A stretch of 28,121 nt of DNA, taken from the IMG/VR virus record IMGVR_UViG_3300048588_000756, positions 1-28,121 of that record; one strand, 5' to 3'. The DNA comes from a virus. Shown in pieces: positions 1-4,781 of this stretch (within the stretch, counting starts at the first letter, position 1; each line of letters starts with the position of its first letter). Both the position numbers and the translations under genes were made by a program. Below the pieces are notes generated by a model. The model worked only from the letters and a program-made list of their open reading frames with translations, did not search any database and was not told the DNA's origin.

Positions 1-432
1 TTGTGACCTGCCGATCGGAAGGCTGTAGCTTACCTCTAGCCAAATTGATTTTGGGGTATTGGGAAACAAAGGCTCCTCGCTTGTCCGATTGATCAAATGC
101 GCCGTCTCTAGTCTGTTAAAGGCACGAGAAAGTTTACGTCGGAAAAGTGCTTCTAGTTCCGACTCGTTAAACGACTGTCCTGTGAGGAGAGTGAGAAGGA
201 TTGCCAGAATGATTGGACAATCCTTTTTTGGAGGTATTCCTGGCTTTGTGGTCGCTGAGTTGTGGAGCCAATACAAGCCATGGCTTTCGCAAAGGATGCT
301 TTCTCTCGAAAGAATTCCTAAACATCGATAGATTGTCTTCTCAGATTTCTTCATTAGGCTAGCCACATGAACTGGGCGAAAGCTCAGATCAGAGTTGTGT
401 AAGAAAAATTTAACAACTTCGAGGATGGTCAT
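1..432 (-). CDS. Winged-helix-like DNA-binding protein, C-terminus beyond left edge (partial)
   Basis: An uninterrupted frame of 144 codons runs from an ATG at 432 down to base 1 with no stop, so the gene continues outside the window. Its ATG overlaps the stop of the preceding gene in an ATGA junction, like the other joints of this operon. The N-terminus (LEVVKFFLHNSDLSFRPVHV, then ASLMKKSEKTIYRCLGILSR) reads like a winged helix: a helix, a turn with a recognition-type helix around residues 26-42, then a short aromatic beta strand (GLYWLHN). A second helical segment around residues 75-120 (ALFRRKLSRAFNRLETAHLI) could be a second such domain. A role in early regulation or replication initiation is inferred from position only. 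The overlapping plus-strand frame at 59-331 is taken as its shadow. Confidence 0.6.
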   Translation of the reverse strand, partial: MTILEVVKFFLHNSDLSFRPVHVASLMKKSEKTIYRCLGILSRESILCESHGLYWLHNSATTKPGIPPKKDCPIILAILLTLLTGQSFNESELEALFRRKLSRAFNRLETAHLINRTSEEPLFPNTPKSIWLEVSYSLPIGRSQ

Positions 433-689
433 TTTCGGACCTCATCGATTATAGGGATCGATCTTTGAACGAATTTTGTTGCACAGGATTTGCAGAGACC
501 AAGTTGGAATGTATCCGTTGTTTTGTGGCATCGGAAATCATCAGCAAGGCTTGCTTCACTTAAACCAGAATCCATGAGAGAAAGGACAATCTGTGCATGG
601 ACACATGGAAAAAATTCCTGCGGGAGATCTCTTTCCTCCCGCAGGGAAGGAGAAAGCCCAAATAAGTGATCAATGGATGGCGCATTCAT
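429..689 (-). CDS. Small protein with Cys/His cluster, possible zinc finger
   Basis: This 86-residue protein is the fifth gene of the left operon. Start and stop overlap the neighbours by ATGA on both sides, which supports both ends. The C-terminal half carries CHKTTDTFQLGLCKSC, a Cys-His and Cys-x2-Cys pair that could bind one zinc ion. The N-terminal half is acidic and leucine-rich with no motif I recognise. A GC-rich perfect 10-bp inverted repeat (617-626 and 636-645) lies inside the coding sequence and encodes the stretch around LREERDLPQE. The function is unknown; a small regulatory zinc protein is one possibility, inferred from the cysteine pattern alone. Confidence 0.55.
   Translation of the reverse strand: MNAPSIDHLFGLSPSLREERDLPQEFFPCVHAQIVLSLMDSGLSEASLADDFRCHKTTDTFQLGLCKSCATKFVQRSIPIIDEVRK
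617..645 (-). repeat. Perfect 10-bp GC-rich inverted repeat inside a coding gene
   Basis: CCTGCGGGAG at 617-626 and CTCCCGCAGG at 636-645 are perfect inverted copies separated by 9 bases. In mRNA of the minus-strand operon this would be a stable hairpin about 45 bases into the 429-689 gene. It is much more GC-rich than its surroundings. It could slow ribosomes, attenuate transcription or be a protein-binding site; none of these is shown by the sequence. Confidence 0.6.
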
Positions 690-958
690 GCGTAAAAATC
701 CTTTGTGTGTGGAGTTTTGAGGGTAATACCGTACTGTGCTTCTTTTCCAAAAACTGGAATGTCCGCTGTGGGCACGATATGGAGTCGGATGTATTCAAAG
801 AGTTCCGTTGAATTGAGTTTTTTCTTTAAACCATCAGGAACTTTTGCCCAACATGTTTCGAAAGCAGAGGCTAATCTTGAAGGAATGTATTTTTTCTCTT
901 CCACGAGCCTAACAATGAAAAGCTTTCGTACTCTTTCTTCTTTGCCGGTGTTTGCCAT
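686..958 (-). CDS. Hypothetical early protein, 90 aa
   Basis: The frame can be extended upstream to 1030, but the ATG at 958 is preferred. It overlaps the upstream stop as TAATG, is preceded by GGAG, and avoids a 73-base overlap with the upstream gene. The 90-residue product is mixed charged and hydrophobic (KLFIVRLVEEKKYIPSRL near the start, ELFEYIRLHIVPTADIPVFG later). No signal peptide, membrane segment or recognised motif is visible. It sits in the middle of the tightly overlapped early operon and is probably co-expressed with the Cro-like gene. No function can be assigned. Confidence 0.5.
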   Translation of the reverse strand: MANTGKEERVRKLFIVRLVEEKKYIPSRLASAFETCWAKVPDGLKKKLNSTELFEYIRLHIVPTADIPVFGKEAQYGITLKTPHTKDFYA

Positions 959-1194
959 TATCTCCACTCCAATGTTGCTTTTGGAAGACCGCGTTCTTGT
1001 CTGTCTTCGTTGTATCGTTTGTTTGCCCAAAGTTTGAATCTTGCATCGAGCTCTTCTCCTTCGAGAAAGAGTTCGTAAAACGCAATGCGAACTATGAGTT
1101 TGTGGATGAAGGGAATGCGTTTGATGGAGTCACCAATGCAAAACCGTTTGCAAAGTTCATCGGATTTCATTTCGATTTCTTCACCACGAGTCAT
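958..1194 (-). CDS. Hypothetical early protein, 78 aa
   Basis: This 78-residue product starts in an ATGA overlap with the upstream gene and ends in a TAATG overlap with the downstream gene. It is helical-looking and highly charged (MTRGEEIEMKSDELCKRF at the N-terminus, EEELDARFKLWANKRYNED-like positions toward the end), with no membrane segment and no known motif. Tiling within the operon is the main evidence that it is real. Confidence 0.5.
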   Translation of the reverse strand: MTRGEEIEMKSDELCKRFCIGDSIKRIPFIHKLIVRIAFYELFLEGEELDARFKLWANKRYNEDRQERGLPKATLEWR

Positions 1195-1514
1195 ACTGCT
1201 ACACTCTTGGCTAAATACCTAACAGCCAGTTCCACGCGATCCAGGTGGAATCGAACAACCCAGAAATGGGCAAAGAAAAATTTGTTAGGATGGCCCATGA
1301 GAGTAATTTTCAAATAAGGCTCTCTCGATCCTTCGAGCATGCCCATGGCTTCCAATGCGATGAGTCGACTATCCTCAATTTTAACGGTAGGCTTCCATTG
1401 ATTGCTCTCGCAGTAACGTACGGCCGCTTCAATTTCGGAACGAGTCTCGGGTTCCAGAATTGTTATGAACTTCGGAGGAAGCGTCGTTGCTGTCTTAGTC
1501 AAAGTTTCCATCAC
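1191..1514 (-). CDS. Hypothetical early protein, 107 aa
   Basis: The start is either the GTG at 1514, which gives a GTGA overlap with the Cro-like gene, or the ATG at 1511, which gives a TGATG overlap. Both keep the gene translationally coupled. The 107-residue product has an N-terminal low-complexity Thr-rich start, a charged middle (ETRSEIEAAVRYCESNQWKP) and an aromatic stretch HPNKFFFAHFWVVRFHLDRV. I do not recognise a family. Its position directly after the Cro-like gene is typical of lambdoid-style early regulators or small replication accessories, but that is context only. Confidence 0.5.
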   Translation of the reverse strand: MMETLTKTATTLPPKFITILEPETRSEIEAAVRYCESNQWKPTVKIEDSRLIALEAMGMLEGSREPYLKITLMGHPNKFFFAHFWVVRFHLDRVELAVRYLAKSVAV

Positions 1515-1720
1515 GCCGCTGATCTCTTGCTAAGAGGTTTTGCTTGATAAGGAATTTTGAATTTATCAAATGCACTTCGAACGGTAGGAGGAACAAAGTC
1601 ACCATTCAATGCTTTGATAAGGTAAGGATAATCGATGCCAGCTTCTTCGCTAAATTCTTTGAAGTTGAAGCCTAGCTTTCGAATGCTCTTTTTACATTCT
1701 TCGGGATTTGCAAGAATCAT
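1511..1720 (-). CDS. Cro-like small HTH regulator
   Basis: This 69-residue protein is the first gene of the leftward operon, divergent from the repressor at 1837. A strong Shine-Dalgarno (AAGGAG, six bases before the ATG at 1720) fixes the start. The sequence KEFSEEAGIDYPYLIKALNG (about residues 22-41) has the layout of a short helix-turn-helix: helix, glycine turn, then a recognition helix. By analogy with lambda-type switches it would bind the operators at 1789-1838 and shut down the repressor during lytic growth. The match is by shape and position, not by a diagnostic motif. Confidence 0.6.
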   Translation of the reverse strand: MILANPEECKKSIRKLGFNFKEFSEEAGIDYPYLIKALNGDFVPPTVRSAFDKFKIPYQAKPLSKRSAA

Positions 1721-1788
1721 TTTTTCTCCTTGATTTACTAGAACCTAGAGCCGATGCTCTTCGTAGGTTTAATCACGTTGAAACGACC

Positions 1789-1805
1789 ATACAGTTTAAT
1801 TGTAT
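1789..1805. promoter_or_regulatory. Operator-like palindrome O1
   Basis: ATACAGTTTAATTGTAT is an imperfect 17-bp palindrome with ATACA/TGTAT arms. It sits between the divergent Cro-like gene (starts at 1720) and repressor gene (starts at 1837). A second copy in inverted orientation at 1822-1838 matches it at 14 of 17 positions, which is how repressor operator sets usually look. It is probably the binding site of the 1837 repressor, the Cro-like protein, or both. Confidence 0.6.
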
Positions 1806-1821
1806 ATAAGTCAAACAAAAA

Positions 1822-1838
1822 ATTCAGATAAACTGTAT
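1822..1838. promoter_or_regulatory. Operator-like site O2 overlapping the repressor start codon
   Basis: Read on the minus strand, this 17-mer shares 14 of 17 bases with O1, including the half-site ATACAGTTTA. Its centre lies 33 bp from that of O1, about three helical turns, so two bound dimers would face the same side of the DNA. It overlaps the ATG of the repressor gene at 1837, which suggests direct autoregulation. No Shine-Dalgarno lies between it and the start. Confidence 0.55.
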
Positions 1839-2277
1839 GAATGAAGAAAAAAATTTTGCCTCTCGTGTTAAAGCTTTAATTACTGAATTAAATATTTCTC
1901 AGGCTGAATTTGGTCGCCTCATCGATAAAAAGCCTGCCTTCATCTCAGAAGTTGTTTCTGGACGTTCACTTTTATCTGCGGAATCACTTACTCTAATTCG
2001 AAATAAATTGAATGTGAATCCGCTCTGGCTACTTGCTGGAGAAGGAGAAATGTTTGTCTCGGAAATTGAGCTAAAAAGAGATCAGGCAACAGATCAGGCA
2101 GTTGAATTGAGCCGTTTCGTAAATCGAAATCCCGAAATTCGGGAGTTGGTTCAAGGTTTAAAAGCAATCCCTGCAAAAAATCAAAGCCGCCTAGTCAAAC
2201 TACTCATTAAGGTTTTAAGCCACTCTACGAAGGATCTGGAGCGTTTAGAGGGCTATCTGGATGGGATGGGGAAGTGA
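1837..2277 (+). CDS. XRE-family phage repressor
   Basis: This 146-residue protein has an N-terminal XRE/Cro-type helix-turn-helix: ALITELNISQAEFGRLIDKK (residues 13-32), then PAFISEVVSGRSLLSAESL, ending in NVNPLWLLAGEGEMF, which is characteristic of phage-type XRE repressors. The C-terminal half (about residues 85-146) is helical and charged, with no S24/LexA peptidase motif, so induction by RecA-stimulated self-cleavage is not supported. No Shine-Dalgarno precedes the ATG and an operator-like site overlaps it, so a leaderless transcript like that of lambda cI is possible. It is divergent from the Cro-like gene and followed directly by an intrinsic terminator. It probably maintains lysogeny by blocking the leftward early operon. 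Confidence 0.85.
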   Translation: MNEEKNFASRVKALITELNISQAEFGRLIDKKPAFISEVVSGRSLLSAESLTLIRNKLNVNPLWLLAGEGEMFVSEIELKRDQATDQAVELSRFVNRNPEIRELVQGLKAIPAKNQSRLVKLLIKVLSHSTKDLERLEGYLDGMGK

Positions 2278-2303
2278 GTTTATTTTTAATAAACTACTTT
2301 TTT
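2277..2303 (+). terminator. Intrinsic terminator after the repressor gene
   Basis: AGTTTATT at 2277-2284 and AATAAACT at 2288-2295 form a perfect 8-bp stem with a TTT loop. Two bases later a run of six T follows (2298-2303). It starts at the last base of the repressor stop codon. The stem is all A/T apart from one G-C pair, so it may be leaky. Confidence 0.7.
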
Positions 2304-2324
2304 GTTTGCAGATAATTTAAAAAT

Positions 2325-2351
2325 TTGACGTATAAAGAGACAGTATATAAA
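2325..2351 (+). promoter_or_regulatory. Possible sigma70-type promoter for the 2464-3200 cassette
   Basis: TTGACG at 2325-2330 and TATAAA at 2346-2351 are spaced by 15 bases (14 or so if the overlapping TATATA is used). They lie downstream of the repressor terminator and about 110 bases before the first gene of the next cassette. The 2304-2463 stretch otherwise holds no gene. The spacing is shorter than ideal, so this is tentative. Confidence 0.4.
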
Positions 2352-2463
2352 ACTTGGTCGTAAGTGTGAATCTTGGCCGATCACTAGCTGAATCCTTTTC
2401 GGCACCCTAAGCGAAAATTGAAAGTTAAGACTATGTTCGGGAAGAACTAATTGGAGAATTCAC

Positions 2464-2670
2464 TTGGCCGCATTAACAAACTGGAACGAAAAGAAATTTA
2501 ATCCTGTAGTGATTGAAAATGCTCTGCGTTCGTATGAAGACAAGAATTCAGAATCCGAAACCTCTCATGAAAAATGGTCAAATGCAATGCGAGCATTAGA
2601 AGGAAACTTCGATGAGGCTTTTGGTAGAGCAATTCAATCCCTTGATGATCACTATAAAGGAAAGAAGTAG
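2464..2670 (+). CDS. Hypothetical 68-aa protein, first gene of a two-gene cassette
   Basis: The frame opens with a TTG at 2464, supported by a GGAG seven bases upstream. The 68-residue product is acidic and helical (NPVVIENALRSYEDKNSESE, then KWSNAMRALEGNFDEAFGRA) and has no recognised motif. It ends nine bases before the 173-residue gene at 2679, so the two are probably co-transcribed. A small protein before a larger one resembles antitoxin-toxin or immunity-effector order, but nothing in the sequence itself proves that. It could also be an ordinary lysogeny accessory gene. Confidence 0.5.
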   Translation: MAALTNWNEKKFNPVVIENALRSYEDKNSESETSHEKWSNAMRALEGNFDEAFGRAIQSLDDHYKGKK

Positions 2671-2678
2671 ATTCCATA

Positions 2679-3200
2679 GTGGTAGAAGCTCGGCGCATTG
2701 AGAGAAAGCAATTCATACAAGCTGAAATAGAAAGACTTTTTTCAATCGGTAGATTTCATAAGGAAGTCATACAAGTTGATGAAGGTCTAATTGATTCAGC
2801 CCTTGATCTACATTTTGCAAGAATTGACTCTTGGAACAAAAATGTATTCACATCCCATGAAGAAGGAAAAAGAGCAGATCGGCATAAGGTTGGAGCCAAC
2901 ACTGCTCTAGCTATAATGGAGCATAAGCCGCTGAAAATCGTTCCAGGTTGCCAAACCAATGCATATGAGTCATCTGCAAATGGTTACTTGGCTATGAAAT
3001 TAGCTTTAGCAAGAGTTTTTTCTGAGAATGAAAGCAAATTAAAAATTTTTAAATTCCCTGAGAGAGAAATACTTCAAATGCTTTCCACTTTAAATCAAGC
3101 TGAATGGACTCCTAAAACATTTTCTCTAGATTTGTACCGAATGGAAGAACAATATTTGGAAAAATACAATGAATTTTTATTACCAACAGGTGCACGATAA
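2679..3200 (+). CDS. Unrecognised 173-aa helical protein, accessory cassette
   Basis: The start is a GTG at 2679 with a purine-rich AAAGGAAAGAAG about 13 bases upstream. The product is almost entirely alpha-helical in appearance. The most distinctive segment is around residues 63-85 (GKRADRHKVGANTALAIMEH, then KPLKIV), followed by NAYESSANGYLAMKLALARV. This Arg-Asp-x-His-Lys pattern before a hydrophobic helix recalls helical HEPN-like proteins in layout, but it does not fit the standard R-x4-6-H motif cleanly, so I do not assign that fold. Located between repressor and lysis genes, where morons and superinfection-exclusion genes are often found. Its 3' end overlaps the convergent gene 3180-3350. 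Confidence 0.55.
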   Translation: MVEARRIERKQFIQAEIERLFSIGRFHKEVIQVDEGLIDSALDLHFARIDSWNKNVFTSHEEGKRADRHKVGANTALAIMEHKPLKIVPGCQTNAYESSANGYLAMKLALARVFSENESKLKIFKFPEREILQMLSTLNQAEWTPKTFSLDLYRMEEQYLEKYNEFLLPTGAR

Positions 3201-3350
3201 AATCTCCTCTGCATACCGATGCACCAAAACTTCCAACGAGTCTTCACCAAATTCTACCTCGTAAATAAATAGTTTTAGCTTTTCTTGAATTCTCAGATTT
3301 AACAAAATTTCTTTCAATTTTTTTTGGTTATCTCCTTCCACAACATCCAT
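3180..3350 (-). CDS. Small hypothetical protein, 56 aa, convergent to the cassette
   Basis: The frame can start at 3365, but the ATG at 3350 has GGAG six bases upstream. A TATAAA -10-like hexamer at 3374-3369 would also put the transcript start near 3362, after the longer start. The product begins MDVVEGDNQKKLKEILLNLR, continues with KLKLFIYEVEFGEDSLEVLV and ends SCTCW. It looks like a short helix followed by a strand-helix unit. No family is recognised. It overlaps the tail of the 173-residue gene by 21 bases in convergent orientation, so the two transcripts could form an antisense pair. Confidence 0.4.
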   Translation of the reverse strand: MDVVEGDNQKKLKEILLNLRIQEKLKLFIYEVEFGEDSLEVLVHRYAEEILSCTCW

Positions 3351-3368
3351 GTTTTTCTCCAACATTTC

Positions 3369-3394
3369 TTTATACCGTCATCTGTATAGTATAC
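3369..3394 (-). promoter_or_regulatory. Possible operator and -10 of the 3180-3350 gene
   Basis: On the minus strand TATAAA (3374-3369) lies at a plausible -10 position for the small gene. The perfect 11-bp palindrome GTATAGTATAC at 3384-3394 would fall in the spacer/-35 area, the usual place for an operator. No good -35 hexamer is seen, which would fit an activated or regulated promoter. Confidence 0.3.
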
Positions 3395-3427
3395 TGAGAT
3401 TGGGACATTTTTGGCGACGAAAAAGTA

Positions 3428-3792
3428 CAATATTAGAAAATTCTTCTGCCTGAATTCCGGACTCCAGGCAGTGAAATTTAATTCAATTTAAACTTTTTTT
3501 TGGACTGCGATGCAATAAATCGGAATTGGATCCGAAACAAAAATCGCAAACGAACTGAGAAAAGAATCTTTTTGTTCATTTGAAACTCCACTGCCTTTGT
3601 TTGGATTTTTCTCTTTTGAGAAAGCAAAGGCGCTTTACTTAATTAGTAGTGGAGTTAGAAAATTTTTGAGATTTTGGAAACTATTTCAAAAGCAGAATAT
3701 GAAAATCGTTTATACGATCTGAATTAAATTTCATTTTAATTTAAAAAAAACATTATAGATGCAATAAAAATAAAAAGATCAATATTAGAAAA
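3428..3792. ncRNA. Repeat-dense non-coding region, candidate structured RNA or small non-autonomous element
   Basis: No convincing gene lies between 3366 and 3874. The region holds ordered repeats. CAATATTAGAAAA occurs at 3428-3440 and again at 3780-3792. Inverted 14-mers lie at 3472-3485 and 3720-3733 (TGAAATTTAATTCA and its exact complement). GATGCAATAAA occurs at 3509-3519 and 3758-3768. A hairpin at 3446-3471 (CTGCCTG/CAGGCAG) abuts the left 14-mer. Inside the 14-mer pair is a nested structure: an outer stem 3584-3592/3648-3656 (AACTCCACT/AGTGGAGTT), a contiguous inner stem 3593-3599/3625-3631 (GCCTTTG/CAAAGGC), and an apical stem 3608-3613/3618-3623 with a TTTT loop. Such nesting is typical of a folded RNA. 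The flanking direct repeats would instead fit a small mobile element. Strand and function are not determined, and no reverse transcriptase is nearby. Confidence 0.4.
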
Positions 3793-3874
3793 AATTAAAA
3801 TCATCGATTTAGTTTCGATAATTACTCGACTTGCGAAAATTGAAATTCAGATAATATATCGAAGGAGAAAGTTA

Positions 3875-4264
3875 ATGGCTGATAAAGAATGGGATTTTGG
3901 ATTCGGACAAGTAAAGGTATTTATTGATGGAGAAACATTAAAATTTAAACAAACCATGGTGGGAGAAAAATCATTTCCACTAGGTTCCACAAAAGTTTCT
4001 GTATCAAAAGAACTTATGACAATGGAGATATCTTTTTTAGTTTCTGGAGTATCGAAAGAAACGATCAAAGTTCCAAAAAGTAAAAAAACAATCATAATGG
4101 CAGACGAAATAGAAAAATATGTGAACGAATATCAAAGCAATCATGTAAAAAATTCGCAATCAAATGATTTAGATCAGTTAGAAAAACTACAAGATTTAAA
4201 AACGAAAGGAATTATAACGGAAGAGGAATTTTCAGCAAAGAAAAAGCAAATACTAGGTCTTTAA
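3875..4264 (+). CDS. SHOCT-domain protein with beta-rich N-terminal domain
   Basis: The ATG at 3875 has a strong AAGGAG seven to eight bases upstream. The 129-residue product has a beta-rich N-terminal part (residues 8-70, strands such as VKVFIDGETLKFKQTMVG and KVSVSKELMTMEISFLVS) that resembles a bacterial PH-like domain. After a charged linker comes a C-terminal SHOCT domain, about residues 99-129 (LDQLEKLQDLKTKGIITEEE, then FSAKKKQIL). SHOCT domains are short oligomerisation or protein-contact helices, common on phage and membrane-stress proteins. There is no signal peptide. As a stand-alone gene after a long non-coding stretch it is probably a lysogeny-expressed accessory gene (moron); its actual role is unknown. 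Confidence 0.75.
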   Translation: MADKEWDFGFGQVKVFIDGETLKFKQTMVGEKSFPLGSTKVSVSKELMTMEISFLVSGVSKETIKVPKSKKTIIMADEIEKYVNEYQSNHVKNSQSNDLDQLEKLQDLKTKGIITEEEFSAKKKQILGL

Positions 4265-4356
4265 ATTCAAGCAATGTGGTTTGATGATGTAGCAATTTAA
4301 TTCTCGACCAAAAAGATCGTTTTGCATTCCCACTTGACAAGCGTAAAACTACAAAA

Positions 4357-4725
4357 ATGTATGACCTCATGGAAAAATCAGGGCATACATTTGAAGGTTC
4401 GCTATTCAGTAAAGAGCCACTTCGCTTGGTAAAAAAAGAAATGGATCCGCAAAGTTCAAACGATGCAATTCCAAATGATCCGGAAGAAACAATGACATGT
4501 GCACAAGTCGCCGCATTACTCAAGTGCGCTGATCGAACGGTCACAAATTATCGTAGAGAGGGAAAATTGGGAAAGTATTGGAAACTAACTCAAACTCACT
4601 TTCTTTACTCTCGAAAAGGTGTGAATGAATTTTTTGAAAAGTCTTTCTTTGAAAATTATGATGCCGAACTTGATGCTAAAGAATCATCCAGAAGAGTTTC
4701 GAAAGTAAAGCGTAAGTCCGCTTGA
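4357..4725 (+). CDS. MerR/excisionase-type helix-turn-helix protein
   Basis: A helix-turn-helix of the HTH_17/MerR-like excisionase type occupies about residues 45-92: MTCAQVAALLKCADRTVTNY, then REGKLGKYWKLTQTHFLYSR and KGVNEFFEK. The pattern (T-x3-VA-x-LL-x5-RTV, then a wing ending in a hydrophobic residue and a short helix) is that of Xis and phage regulatory proteins. The tail is basic (KVKRKSA). The start is uncertain: the ATG at 4357 has no Shine-Dalgarno, and ATGs at 4369, 4441 or 4492 are possible. TTGACA at 4334-4339 could be a -35. Placed just before the lysis and late genes, it may be a late-gene activator or an excisionase; the sequence does not decide. Confidence 0.7.
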   Translation: MYDLMEKSGHTFEGSLFSKEPLRLVKKEMDPQSSNDAIPNDPEETMTCAQVAALLKCADRTVTNYRREGKLGKYWKLTQTHFLYSRKGVNEFFEKSFFENYDAELDAKESSRRVSKVKRKSA

Positions 4726-4757
4726 GACGGTCTAGGATTAAACTTTAACATTTGATA

Positions 4758-4781
4758 AGCTAGTTTCATATGAGACTAGCT
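4758..4781 (+). promoter_or_regulatory. 24-bp palindrome centred on the SGNH lipoprotein start codon
   Basis: Left arm AGCTAGTTTCAT (4758-4769) and right arm ATGAGACTAGCT (4770-4781) pair at 11 of 12 positions, and the twelfth is a U-G wobble in RNA. The ATG start codon at 4770-4772 is at the exact centre. No Shine-Dalgarno lies in the bases before it. The site could be a protein operator just inside the first lysis gene, or an RNA or cruciform structure that blocks initiation. It is the first non-coding boundary before a run of tightly overlapped late genes. Confidence 0.6.

Noticed and set aside
59-331. 90-codon plus-strand frame at the left end
   Set aside because: It lies antisense to the longer open minus-strand frame 1-432, starts with TTG without a ribosome site, and its product is low-complexity Arg/Ser-rich.
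593-1547. Plus-strand frames at 593-811, 705-1037, 952-1317 and 1245-1547
   Set aside because: All lie opposite the minus-strand early operon, whose genes tile with ATGA-type overlaps. The plus-strand frames overlap each other and have no ribosome sites.
3428-3792. Retron non-coding RNA or diversity-generating retroelement as explanation of the repeats
   Set aside because: No reverse transcriptase motif occurs anywhere in the window, and no template/variable repeat pair with adenine-biased differences was seen.
3366-3874. tRNA or tmRNA gene in the long non-coding stretch
   Set aside because: No cloverleaf with a TTC-type T-arm or CCA-end acceptor stem could be recognised; the stems seen have the wrong sizes and order.
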